Assembly (NCBI GenBank): GCA_027041035.1
Contig: JALULB010000311.1
Span: 1 to 7,605 of the forward strand
Reading direction: 5' to 3'
From: Sedimenticola sp.
Lineage (GTDB): Bacteria > Pseudomonadota > Gammaproteobacteria > Chromatiales > Chromatiaceae
Length of the DNA: 7,605 nucleotides
How positions within the stretch are numbered: position 1 is the first letter of the stretch; the number at the start of each line of letters is the position of its first letter. Positions 1 through 5,598 of the stretch are shown in pieces. The notes under the pieces were generated by a model. The model was not told the DNA's origin and ran no database searches. It saw only the letters and a list, made by a program, of their open reading frames with translations. A program made the position numbers and the translations under genes.

Positions 1-111
1 TGCATTTATCGGTTGCACTCCGCCGGCGGCTTTCCTACCCTTGGCCGAACCGGGACTTCATGTGCCCATGACTTCCGGAACACTACAACATCGATCCGTG
101 ACAACGGACAC

Positions 112-128
112 CCGGCCGGTTCGGCCGG
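112..128. repeat. Perfect inverted repeat upstream of the peroxiredoxin gene
   Basis: CCGGCCG, a 3-nt spacer (GTT) and CGGCCGG form a perfect 7-bp hairpin that ends 12 nt before the ribosome-binding site of the peroxiredoxin gene. No T-run follows, so it does not look like an intrinsic terminator. It could be an operator or a 5'-leader hairpin, or chance in GC-rich DNA. The rest of positions 1-149 shows no supportable gene. Confidence 0.3.
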
Positions 129-149
129 ACTCGCACCCAAGGGGGAGTT

Positions 150-614
150 ATGCTCAAACCAGGCGACAAAGCACCAACCATCGAGGTACCGGATGCCGAC
201 ATGCACCCGATCAACACCGCCGACTATCTTGGCGACAAGAACCTCGTGCTGTATTTCTATCCGAAGGACGACACACCGGGCTGCACCATCGAGGCGCAGG
301 ATTTCTCCGATCTGAAACCCGAGTTCGACGCGCTCGACACGCTGGTTTTCGGCGTCAGCCGCGACACCTGCGTCAGCCACGCGGAATTCCGCGACAAGTA
401 CGGCCTGAGCATCGATCTGGTGGCGGATGTCGACGGCCAGGTATGCAATGCCTATGGCGTCTGGCAGGAACGCGAACGCAACGGCGAGAAGCGCATGGCA
501 CTGGTGCGCTCGACCTTCATCATCGACAAGCAGGGTATCGTGCGCCAGGCCTTGTACGATGTAAAACCGAAGGGTCACGCGGAACAGGTGCTCGAGCTGG
601 CCAGGCAGCTCTGA
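150..614 (+). CDS. bcp: Thioredoxin-dependent peroxiredoxin, Bcp/PrxQ family
   Basis: A 154-residue cytoplasmic thiol peroxidase that reduces hydrogen peroxide and organic hydroperoxides, normally recycled by thioredoxin. The family signature is clear: YPKDDTPGCT with the peroxidatic Cys45, the GVSRD strand-turn near residues 68-72, and STFIIDKQG near 121-129 preceded by the conserved Arg120. Length is typical for the family. The ATG at 150 is chosen because GGGGGAG lies at 141-147. The resolving cysteine that E. coli Bcp carries five residues after the peroxidatic one is Gln50 here. Cys74 and Cys99 are the other cysteines, so resolution may use one of them or an external thiol. It is the first gene of a same-strand run; the kinase gene begins 36 bp after its stop. 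The family call is firm; the recycling mechanism is inferred. Confidence 0.95.
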   Translation: MLKPGDKAPTIEVPDADMHPINTADYLGDKNLVLYFYPKDDTPGCTIEAQDFSDLKPEFDALDTLVFGVSRDTCVSHAEFRDKYGLSIDLVADVDGQVCNAYGVWQERERNGEKRMALVRSTFIIDKQGIVRQALYDVKPKGHAEQVLELARQL

Positions 615-650
615 TCCCGCGACGCGTTCGGTGTCTTCAGTCGTACCCCG

Positions 651-1958
651 GTGAAACTTCGCACCCAGATCCTGCTGCTGCTGTTCTTCTTCGGCCTGAC
701 GCCGCTGCTGATCGCGGCGATCATCAATTTTCCGCTGCTGATCGGTCGCCTGGAGGGCTTCTACCAGCAGGCCTACCTGCAAAACCTGCGCGCCGACTTC
801 AGCGACCTCGACCAGCATCTCGCCAGCCGCAACACCCTGGCGCGGGTCATCGCCCGCCTGCCCGAACCCGGCATTCTGCTGTTCAACAAGGACACCGAGG
901 GCGCGGAGGACGCCGACATCGACAAGGCGCGCGTGCGCTATACCGAATGGCTGAACCGGCTGCTGGCGAACGAGTACGACATCATCCAGATCAGCTTCGT
1001 CGACAAGAAAGGGGTGCCACGCTTCTGGCTGGAGCGCGACGCCGATTCGCTGTTGCTGTTACCGACCACCAAGCTGCCCGAGGAACCGCCGCGCGCGATG
1101 CTTGACGAAGCGCTGCGGCTCCCCGGCCCGGCCGTGTTGCTCGGCCCAGTGCGACTCAACCCCGACTACCACGACGACCCGCGCGCCTTCCTGAACCTGC
1201 AACTCGTCAGCCCGATCCATCCCGGCCCCGGCACGATGCCGGTCGGCGCGGTCGTGGTGACACTGGATATCGGCGGCATCGCCGCGATCTCGCCCGGCAC
1301 CCTGTGGATCACCCCGGACGGCGAATACCTGCCCACCGCGCGCAATCCGCGACCGGGTTCGAACGCCTTCGATGACTTTCCCGGCCTGCGCGAGAAACTG
1401 ACCAGCAGCAAGGTCACCCTGTACGAAGGCCCCAACGGCGACATCATCTGGGTGCCGATGTTCCAGATCGAAGGCAGCGGATCGATCTGGGCCGGGCGCT
1501 TCGTCGACCCCTCGCCGATGGCGCGCTTCAAGAACGAGCTGACGCTGCGCGTGTTCGGCGTCGTGCTGCTGCTGGCCGCGACCGTGTGGCTGGCCGCCAG
1601 CTGGCTGTCGCGCAAGGTCGGACGCTTCAGCGAGAGCCTGACCCAGGGCGTGCAGCACGTACTGGAAGGGGATGAGTCGGTGGAGTTCTCCTGGCAGGGC
1701 TCGAAAGAGCTGGAACAGCTCTCGCAGGACCTCAGCGCGCTGGCGCGCAAGCATGCGCAGAACAATCGCGAGCTGATCGAGCACGCGCGCGAACTGGAGG
1801 CCTCCAACCAGTACAAATCCGAGTTTCTCGCCAACGCCAGCCATGAACTGAAGACTCCATCCTGCTGCTCTCCAAGCTGGTTGCCGAGAACGCCAACCCG
1901 CGCGGCAAGGAAGAACAGGAGCAGCTCGCCGTCATCCAGGCCGCCAGCCAGGACCTGA
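651..1958 (+). CDS. Sensor half of the broken histidine kinase
   Basis: A 435-codon reading frame from a GTG start with no strong Shine-Dalgarno. A hydrophobic helix spans about residues 7-31 (LLLLFFFGLTPLLIAAII), followed by roughly 265 residues with no recognised motif that should lie in the periplasm as a Cache/PAS-like sensor. A second helix lies at about 299-320, then a HAMP-like linker (SRKVGRFSESL) and charged helices leading to the H-box NASHELKTP (His398). After residue 403 the translation is nonsense (Ser-, Arg- and Pro-rich) and stops at 1958, because the frame shifted near 1857. If made, this piece would be a membrane sensor with a phosphorylatable His but no ATPase domain. The ligand cannot be predicted from the sequence. 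Confidence 0.75.
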   Translation: MKLRTQILLLLFFFGLTPLLIAAIINFPLLIGRLEGFYQQAYLQNLRADFSDLDQHLASRNTLARVIARLPEPGILLFNKDTEGAEDADIDKARVRYTEWLNRLLANEYDIIQISFVDKKGVPRFWLERDADSLLLLPTTKLPEEPPRAMLDEALRLPGPAVLLGPVRLNPDYHDDPRAFLNLQLVSPIHPGPGTMPVGAVVVTLDIGGIAAISPGTLWITPDGEYLPTARNPRPGSNAFDDFPGLREKLTSSKVTLYEGPNGDIIWVPMFQIEGSGSIWAGRFVDPSPMARFKNELTLRVFGVVLLLAATVWLAASWLSRKVGRFSESLTQGVQHVLEGDESVEFSWQGSKELEQLSQDLSALARKHAQNNRELIEHARELEASNQYKSEFLANASHELKTPSCCSPSWLPRTPTRAARKNRSSSPSSRPPART

Positions 1959-2008
1959 AACGCCTGATCGACAGCCTGCTGGACCTGACGCGCATCGAGG
2001 CCGGGCGC

Positions 2009-2932
2009 ATGGAACTGGTGCGCGAGGAGGTCGAGCTGGCGCCGCTGCTCGAATCGCTGTACCGGTTGCTGAAGCCACAGTTCGACGCGAAGGGTCTGGA
2101 GCTGGTGCTCGATCTTCCCGAGGAACGCCCGATCATCATCAGCGATGCCGACAAGATCAGCCAAATCGTCAAGAACCTGCTGTCGAACGCGCTGAAATTC
2201 ACCGAACAGGGCAGGGTGGTGCTGGCATTGCGGCACAACGCGGGCGACGATGCCGAACGCCTGCCGCTGGTCATCTCGGTCAGCGACACCGGCATCGGCA
2301 TCCCGGCGGACAAGCAACACCGCATATTCAACGCCGGCACCCAGGCCGACGGCACCACGCACCGGCGCTACGGCGGCAGCGGGCTGGGCCTGAGCATCTC
2401 GCGCTCGCTGGCCGGCCTGCTGGGCAGCTATATCCGCCTGTCGAGCCAACCCGGCGAAGGCTCGTGCTTCAGCCTGTACCTGCCGTATCTGGCCGGGCGG
2501 CAGAACATGCCGCGCGAAGCACACGTCCATGAACATCGTTTCGAGGAGGAACAGGCGCCACCCCCCCCGGTGGAAGACGCCCTGCGTGGCCGCCAGATCC
2601 TGCTGGTCGGCGCCGATGTGCCCACCCTGCTGACACTGACCACCCTGCTGCGCGACTGGGGCGTGCTGGTGCAAGCCGCCGACAACCTCGACGAAGCCCT
2701 GGAAGCCCTGCACGACGAGCAGGGCATGGATACCCTCCTGGTCGACACCCGGCATGACCCGACGCTGCTACCGGCCTTGAACAAGGCCCTGGCCACCTAT
2801 CCTCCGGCAACGCGCCCCCGCTTGATCGCGCTCAGCGATCCGGCCGATATCGAAGCCAACCAGGCATTCGCCGCGACGCTGAGCGCCCCGCCGAGCGCCG
2901 AGGCACTGTGCGCGATATTGAAAAACCCCTGA
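2009..2932 (+). CDS. ATPase plus degenerate receiver half of the broken kinase
   Basis: Kinase-frame sequence resumes at 1856 (SILLLSKLVAEN), before any start codon. The first in-frame ATG is at 2009, with GAGG at 1997-2000, so reinitiation could yield a 307-residue soluble protein. Visible HATPase_c motifs are the N-box (KNLLSNALKF), the G1 box SDTGIGIP (92-99), the G2 box GGSGLGLS (122-129) and the closing GEGSCFSLYLP. A receiver-like fold follows from about 193 to the end: ILLVGAD for the first strand and LLVDTRHD with Asp246 at the usual phospho-acceptor place. The usual acidic pair after strand one is reduced to a single Asp, and the expected Lys-Pro near the end reads SAPPS, so this receiver is probably degenerate. 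Alone the piece lacks the dimerisation half of the kinase core. Confidence 0.75.
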   Translation: MELVREEVELAPLLESLYRLLKPQFDAKGLELVLDLPEERPIIISDADKISQIVKNLLSNALKFTEQGRVVLALRHNAGDDAERLPLVISVSDTGIGIPADKQHRIFNAGTQADGTTHRRYGGSGLGLSISRSLAGLLGSYIRLSSQPGEGSCFSLYLPYLAGRQNMPREAHVHEHRFEEEQAPPPPVEDALRGRQILLVGADVPTLLTLTTLLRDWGVLVQAADNLDEALEALHDEQGMDTLLVDTRHDPTLLPALNKALATYPPATRPRLIALSDPADIEANQAFAATLSAPPSAEALCAILKNP

Positions 2933-2977
2933 AGCGGAACAATTTGTTAGTATCTGTTCATATCCTGAATAACTGCC

Positions 2978-3880
2978 ATGCCCCTGAACCCAATGAAGCG
3001 CTACTCCGGTTTCAAACTGCTCATCGTCGATGATCACGAGCACAACTTGCTGACCCTGCGCAGCCTGCTCGAAAAACACATGGATATCGATATCCGCGAG
3101 GCCACCTCCGGCCAACAGGCCCTGGAGATCGCCGCGGCGGAACCGGACATCGACCTGATCGTGCTCGATGTCCAGATGCCCGGCATGGACGGCTTTCAGA
3201 CCGCCGAGATGCTGAAGATCAAGAAAAAGACCCGCGATATCCCGATCATCTTCCTGACCGCCGCGTTCAAGAGCGAGGAATTCCAGCGCAAGGGCTACGA
3301 TGTCGGCGCGGTCGACTACCTGCTGAAACCGATCGACGACAACCAACTGATCAACAAGATCAGCACCTACTTCCGCCTGATCGAGAAAGAACGCAACCTG
3401 AACCGCATTCTTGAAGAGCAGGTCGCCGAACGTACCGCGCAGCTCCGCGAAGCCAAGCAACACCTGGAGAACATCATCCAGAACATGGGCGAGGCGCTGC
3501 TCATCCTGAACCCCCGGGGCGAGATCATCGAAGTCAATCCAGCCGCCTGCCAGATGCTCGCCTACGACGAAAAGGATCTGCTCGGGCTCAGCATCGGCGA
3601 TGTCTTCGAGGAAGAGGGCGACGAGCAGGCCGGCGCCTTCTTCGGCACCTGGCTGGAGGCCCTGATCCGCACCGGCGCGCTGAAGAAAATCGAGGCGCGT
3701 TTCGTCGCCAGCGATGGCCACCGCGTGCCGATTCTGTTCAGCCGCACGTCGATTTCCAATCCCGATGGCGAAATAACGCATATAATCTGTATAGCGAAGG
3801 ACATGACCGGCTACGTCCGCGCGGCCGACGAGACGAACCTGGCTGAAGGTGATGAAGCCAAGCGTTCTACCGGAGTTTGA
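2978..3880 (+). CDS. Response regulator: receiver plus PAS, no output domain
   Basis: A 300-residue cytoplasmic protein. The receiver domain (about 12-130) has every key residue: Asp18/Asp19, phospho-acceptor Asp64 in LIVLDVQMPGMDG, Thr94 in FLTA and Lys117 in LLKP. A charged coiled coil (about 137-165) leads to a PAS domain (about 166-276) with GEALLILNPRGEIIEVNPAACQMLAY. The chain ends shortly after the PAS domain, with no DNA-binding, GGDEF/EAL or kinase domain, so it probably acts through protein partners or relays a signal. It lies 45 bp after the kinase gene, its likely phosphodonor. Neither ATG 2978 nor the in-frame ATG at 2993 has a good Shine-Dalgarno, so the start is uncertain by five codons. 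Its stop is two bases from the ATG of the ArsR gene, suggesting translational coupling. Confidence 0.9.
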   Translation: MPLNPMKRYSGFKLLIVDDHEHNLLTLRSLLEKHMDIDIREATSGQQALEIAAAEPDIDLIVLDVQMPGMDGFQTAEMLKIKKKTRDIPIIFLTAAFKSEEFQRKGYDVGAVDYLLKPIDDNQLINKISTYFRLIEKERNLNRILEEQVAERTAQLREAKQHLENIIQNMGEALLILNPRGEIIEVNPAACQMLAYDEKDLLGLSIGDVFEEEGDEQAGAFFGTWLEALIRTGALKKIEARFVASDGHRVPILFSRTSISNPDGEITHIICIAKDMTGYVRAADETNLAEGDEAKRSTGV

Positions 3881-3882
3881 GT

Positions 3883-4206
3883 ATGAACGAGAAAGCAATA
3901 CCGCCCGAAGTGGCGGACGAAGACGCCACCCTGACCGCCAACGCACTGAAGGCGATGGCCCACCCGTTACGCTGGAAGATCCTGTGTACGCTCGGCGAGC
4001 GCGAACTGTCCGTCGGCGAGATCGTCGCGCAGACCGGCACCTCGCAAAGCAATATCTCGCAACACCTGGATCAACTGCGCAACAAGCGCATCCTGGTATC
4101 CCGCAAGGAAGCCAACCGCATCTACTACCGCATCCGCAACGCCCAACTGCTGGAATTGATCTCGACCATGCGCGGCGTGCTCTGCCCCGCCAACCTGAGG
4201 GACTGA
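3883..4206 (+). CDS. ArsR/SmtB-family winged-helix repressor, candidate persulfide sensor
   Basis: A 107-residue DNA-binding protein. The winged helix runs from LKAMAHPLRWKILCTLGE through the recognition helix TSQSNISQHLDQLR to the wing LVSRKEANRIYYRI, with a closing helix LLELISTMRGVLC. The arsenic/metal box ELCVCDL is replaced by ELSVGEI, so α3-type metal sensing is unlikely. Its only two cysteines are Cys35 and Cys101, 66 residues apart, matching Cys41/Cys107 of SqrR and Cys42/Cys108 of BigR, which sense persulfides or sulfide by forming a cross-link. The ATG at 3883 is preferred over a TTG at 3877 because GGAG (3872-3875) sits 7 nt upstream. It may autoregulate the run or control sulfur genes elsewhere. 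The family is certain; the ligand is inferred from cysteine spacing. Confidence 0.92.
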   Translation: MNEKAIPPEVADEDATLTANALKAMAHPLRWKILCTLGERELSVGEIVAQTGTSQSNISQHLDQLRNKRILVSRKEANRIYYRIRNAQLLELISTMRGVLCPANLRD

Positions 4207-4207
4207 C

Positions 4208-4396
4208 ATGGCGCTCTGGGAACAGGTTCTGGTCGGCGCGCTCGCCCTCGGCGTGGTGTTCTTCTTCATGCCCGGCATCAAGGCATCGCTGAAACAGAGC
4301 CGCGAAGCGAAAAGCAAGGACTGGGCCGGCGCACTGTTTCCCATCGGCCTGGTGGTGTTGTTCGTCATCGTGCTGATCGCCATCGCGCGCGGCTGA
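4208..4396 (+). CDS. Small two-helix inner-membrane protein, function unknown
   Basis: A 62-residue protein starting one base after the ArsR stop, with GAGGGA at 4197-4202 as ribosome-binding site, so translation is probably coupled to the repressor. Two hydrophobic stretches are visible: about residues 5-22 (QVLVGALALGVVFFFMPG) and 43-60 (ALFPIGLVVLFVIVLIAI). They are joined by a basic, polar loop (KASLKQSREAKSKD) that should lie in the cytoplasm by the positive-inside rule, putting both ends on the periplasmic side. I recognise no named family or catalytic residue. Position between the repressor and slyX in a gapless run, and a good ribosome-binding site, support it as a real gene. Confidence 0.8.
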   Translation: MALWEQVLVGALALGVVFFFMPGIKASLKQSREAKSKDWAGALFPIGLVVLFVIVLIAIARG

Positions 4397-4404
4397 ACGC
4401 CAAG

Positions 4405-4626
4405 ATGAATCCCAAGCACGACGACCCGCTGATCGACATCCAGACCCAACTGAGCTTTCACGAAGCCTCGATGGACGAACTCAACACCGCGCTGATCGCC
4501 CAGATGAAACAGATCCAGTCCCTCGAAACCCGCCTGAAACAACTCGCGGAGAAAGTCGACAGCCTGTCTGTCGCGAGCAAGGAATCCACCGATTCGGCGG
4601 ACATCGAGATACCACCGCACTACTGA
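4405..4626 (+). CDS. slyX: SlyX family protein
   Basis: A 73-residue protein with the SlyX pattern: an N-terminal coiled coil (IDIQTQLSFHEASMDELN, then QIQSLETRLKQLAEKVDSL) of heptad hydrophobic residues, a polar tail and the characteristic C-terminal PPHY. E. coli SlyX has about the same length and the same PPHY ending. It is a small cytoplasmic coiled-coil protein whose biochemical role is not established; the name comes from its position beside slyD in enterobacteria. It begins 8 bp after the membrane-protein stop and closes the GC-rich run; the AT-rich island starts soon after. No convincing terminator is visible directly downstream. Confidence 0.93.
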   Translation: MNPKHDDPLIDIQTQLSFHEASMDELNTALIAQMKQIQSLETRLKQLAEKVDSLSVASKESTDSADIEIPPHY

Positions 4627-4712
4627 TGGCATCGAGCGCCCCGTAAAACAACATAGCGAGCGGGTTTCCTGAAGTTTGATTCTGGCACGCGATGGGGATG
4701 ATCACACGGGCT

Positions 4713-4742
4713 TTGACAGATAAGAAAGCTAACAAGAATATT
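4713..4742 (+). promoter_or_regulatory. Candidate sigma-70 promoter overlapping the left attC-like site
   Basis: A consensus -35 box TTGACA (4713-4718) is followed after 18 nt by AATATT (4737-4742), which matches 4 of 6 positions of the -10 consensus. It points toward the GIY-YIG gene starting at 4857 and would leave a leader of about 110 nt that includes most of the attC-like hairpin. The -35 box is strong; the -10 and the spacing are only fair. Confidence 0.4.
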
Positions 4743-4832
4743 AACATTGACCAAAAAAGCAGTGCTAGTTTCTTGCTCCGAGTTGAGATTTCTTCAGCCG
4801 CTTTATTTTGGCAAGTTATTTAGTCGTTATGT
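4727..4832 (+). other. attC-like recombination site, left edge of the AT-rich island
   Basis: The outer boxes are AGCTAAC (4727-4733) and GTTATGT (4826-4832), each one mismatch from the integron consensus RYYYAAC / GTTRRRY. Inside, TTAAC (4741-4745) faces GTTA (4815-4818), and TTGACCAAAAAAGC (4747-4760) pairs with GCTTTATTTTGGCAA (4800-4814), leaving one extra base on each arm. The layout of outer box, spacer, inner stem with unpaired bases and variable centre is that of attC sites, which recombine as folded single strands. The GIY-YIG start codon lies 24 nt after the right-hand box, as in integron cassettes. No integrase gene is in the window, so this is a structural resemblance only. Confidence 0.5.
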
Positions 4833-4856
4833 TTGCCCAGAAACTATGAGGTTAGA

Positions 4857-5336
4857 ATGAATCAAGAGAAAATTGTTGAAGTATGTTGGAGCGGCCCATA
4901 CAAGCCGTCGAAGCTAAAAAAACAACTCAAAAAGATGGCATCAGAAGGTTTTGTTCTTTACAAAATATACGGATGCCATCCAATTTATGGCGATAGAGTG
5001 CTCTTATATATAGGGATGACGGAGCAGGGAGTTGAGAAACGTTTAGCACAACATGACTACTGGATGGATGAAGAACGTTTCGGTGAAAGCCAACTTTTCT
5101 TTGGAAGCATAGGTCCATTTTCAACTTGGGAAGCATCAGAAGATGTGGAAGTTTTTCCAAACCCGGGTACGGAAATCATAAAGAAGGTGGAAGCTTTATT
5201 GATCCTTGCGCATCAACCCGCACACAATAACAAGAACAGAAAGTCAGCCGAGCTTGCTTCTGGAATTAGAATATTCAACACAAATGAGTATGGCTCGCTA
5301 TTCCCGGAAGTCAGCGGAAAATACTACGATTATTAA
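4857..5336 (+). CDS. GIY-YIG-fold nuclease-like protein
   Basis: A 159-residue protein with the GIY-YIG catalytic layout: a divergent first motif LYKIYG (34-39), LYIGMT (50-55), KRL with Arg62, His66, a single acidic residue Glu112 in KKVEALLILAH and Asn124/Asn125 shortly after. In this superfamily the Tyr, Arg, His and Glu cut one DNA strand with a single metal ion, and all have counterparts here. No other DNA-binding domain is visible, so the substrate is unknown. ATG 4857 is chosen over an upstream TTG at 4833 because GAGG (4848-4851) precedes it by 5 nt. Base composition is much more AT-rich than the preceding genes, and it begins just after an attC-like site, suggesting horizontal transfer as a cassette. 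Possible roles are defence, mobile-element function or repair; I cannot choose between them. Confidence 0.8.
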   Translation: MNQEKIVEVCWSGPYKPSKLKKQLKKMASEGFVLYKIYGCHPIYGDRVLLYIGMTEQGVEKRLAQHDYWMDEERFGESQLFFGSIGPFSTWEASEDVEVFPNPGTEIIKKVEALLILAHQPAHNNKNRKSAELASGIRIFNTNEYGSLFPEVSGKYYDY

Positions 5337-5406
5337 CACATCCTGGAAGCTTATAAACATAAAAAAACAAAAAGGACACCTATCAGAAATAGCCCGCAAG
5401 TAAAAC

Positions 5407-5585
5407 TGGGGACAAGTCTTTGACTTATGATTTACTCCTGTTAATCTGCCCGTATGTGACTACTTCTGCTTCGGAAAAACAGGCAATGGCAAGACCAATG
5501 AAAGCGATTGGAGTATAATTTGAAGTGCATTATTCTACAGTTAGCGGGATTATAAAGCATCATAAATATTAAAGACCTGACCCCA
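5407..5585 (+). mobile_element. Internally deleted remnant of a REP-associated (IS200-like) transposase element
   Basis: Terminal inverted repeats TGGGGACAAGTCTTT (5407-5421) and AAAGACCTGACCCCA (5571-5585) agree at 13 of 15 positions when one is reverse-complemented, and a shared TTATGAT lies just inside both. GGGTCAGGTCTT-type ends are what I know from solitary TnpA-REP (RayT) transposase elements of proteobacteria. Between them is a short frame that looks like the start and end of such a transposase joined together. The element lies between the GIY-YIG gene and the toxin gene and ends 9 bp from the toxin stop codon. No clear target duplication was found. It should be non-autonomous. Confidence 0.6.
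5486..5572 (+). pseudogene. Transposase relic: first and last codons of a RayT/Y1 transposase
   Basis: The frame opens ATG GCA AGA CCA (MARP), the usual first residues of REP-associated Y1 transposases (MARPLR...), and passes at once into MKAIGV, a TAA at 5516-5518, then FEVHYSTVSGIIKHHKY and a second TAA at 5570-5572. The HYSTVS-x-II-K pattern matches the C-terminal helix-turn-helix of that family. The whole catalytic middle, including the HUH motif and the active-site tyrosine, is absent, and there is an internal stop, so it cannot make a transposase. The match is from memory of the family pattern. Confidence 0.6.
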
Positions 5586-5586
5586 T

Positions 5587-5598
5587 GTGACGCGTCAC
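5587..5598. repeat. 12-bp perfect palindrome over the toxin stop codon
   Basis: GTGACGCGTCAC reads the same on both strands and includes the TGA stop of the toxin gene (5595-5597 on the minus strand). It begins 2 bp after the right end of the transposase remnant. It may have been part of the element's target hairpin, a weak transcription stop or an operator; there is no adjacent T-run. Confidence 0.35.

Larger units (their letters stand above)
651..2932 (+). pseudogene. Membrane sensor histidine kinase with C-terminal receiver-like domain, frameshifted
   Basis: One ancestral kinase gene read in two frames. The first frame gives the membrane sensor half up to NASHELKTP with the phospho-accepting His398. 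Around 1857 the frame breaks, and the kinase continues one frame over as SILLLSKLVAEN. Relatives have HELRTPLNSILLLSKL here, so exactly 10 nt (the codons for L and N plus four bases) are missing. Restoring them gives a 764-codon frame from 651 to 2932. Intact order would be: TM helix, periplasmic sensor domain, TM helix, HAMP-like linker and coiled coil, DHp, HATPase_c, receiver-like domain. It probably sensed an envelope signal and phosphorylated the response regulator 45 bp downstream. As written, the His and the ATPase lie in separate polypeptides, so kinase activity is probably lost unless the lesion is an assembly error, is phase-variable, or the two halves work together. Confidence 0.85.

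Noticed and set aside
6..818. A long minus-strand open frame opposite the peroxiredoxin
   Set aside because: The peroxiredoxin on the plus strand is unambiguous, and the antisense translation shows no domain.
1166..2755. A 529-codon minus-strand open frame opposite the kinase
   Set aside because: The plus strand carries clear kinase motifs (H, N, G1 and G2 boxes); the antisense frame is a Gln/Ala/Arg-rich shadow, common opposite GC-rich genes.
3877..3882. TTG at 3877 as start of the ArsR gene
   Set aside because: The ATG at 3883 has a better spaced GGAG and is a stronger start codon; only two residues differ.
2768..3946. A 392-codon minus-strand open frame opposite the response regulator
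   Set aside because: The receiver and PAS motifs on the plus strand are complete; the antisense product is a shadow with no motif.
4683..4700. A TGGCACG-type start of a sigma-54 promoter
   Set aside because: TGGCACG is present, but the required GC element at the right distance is missing.
5337..5406. A second attC site after the GIY-YIG gene, expected if it were its own cassette
   Set aside because: I found no paired core boxes or hairpin here; the transposase remnant may have replaced it, or both genes belong to one cassette.
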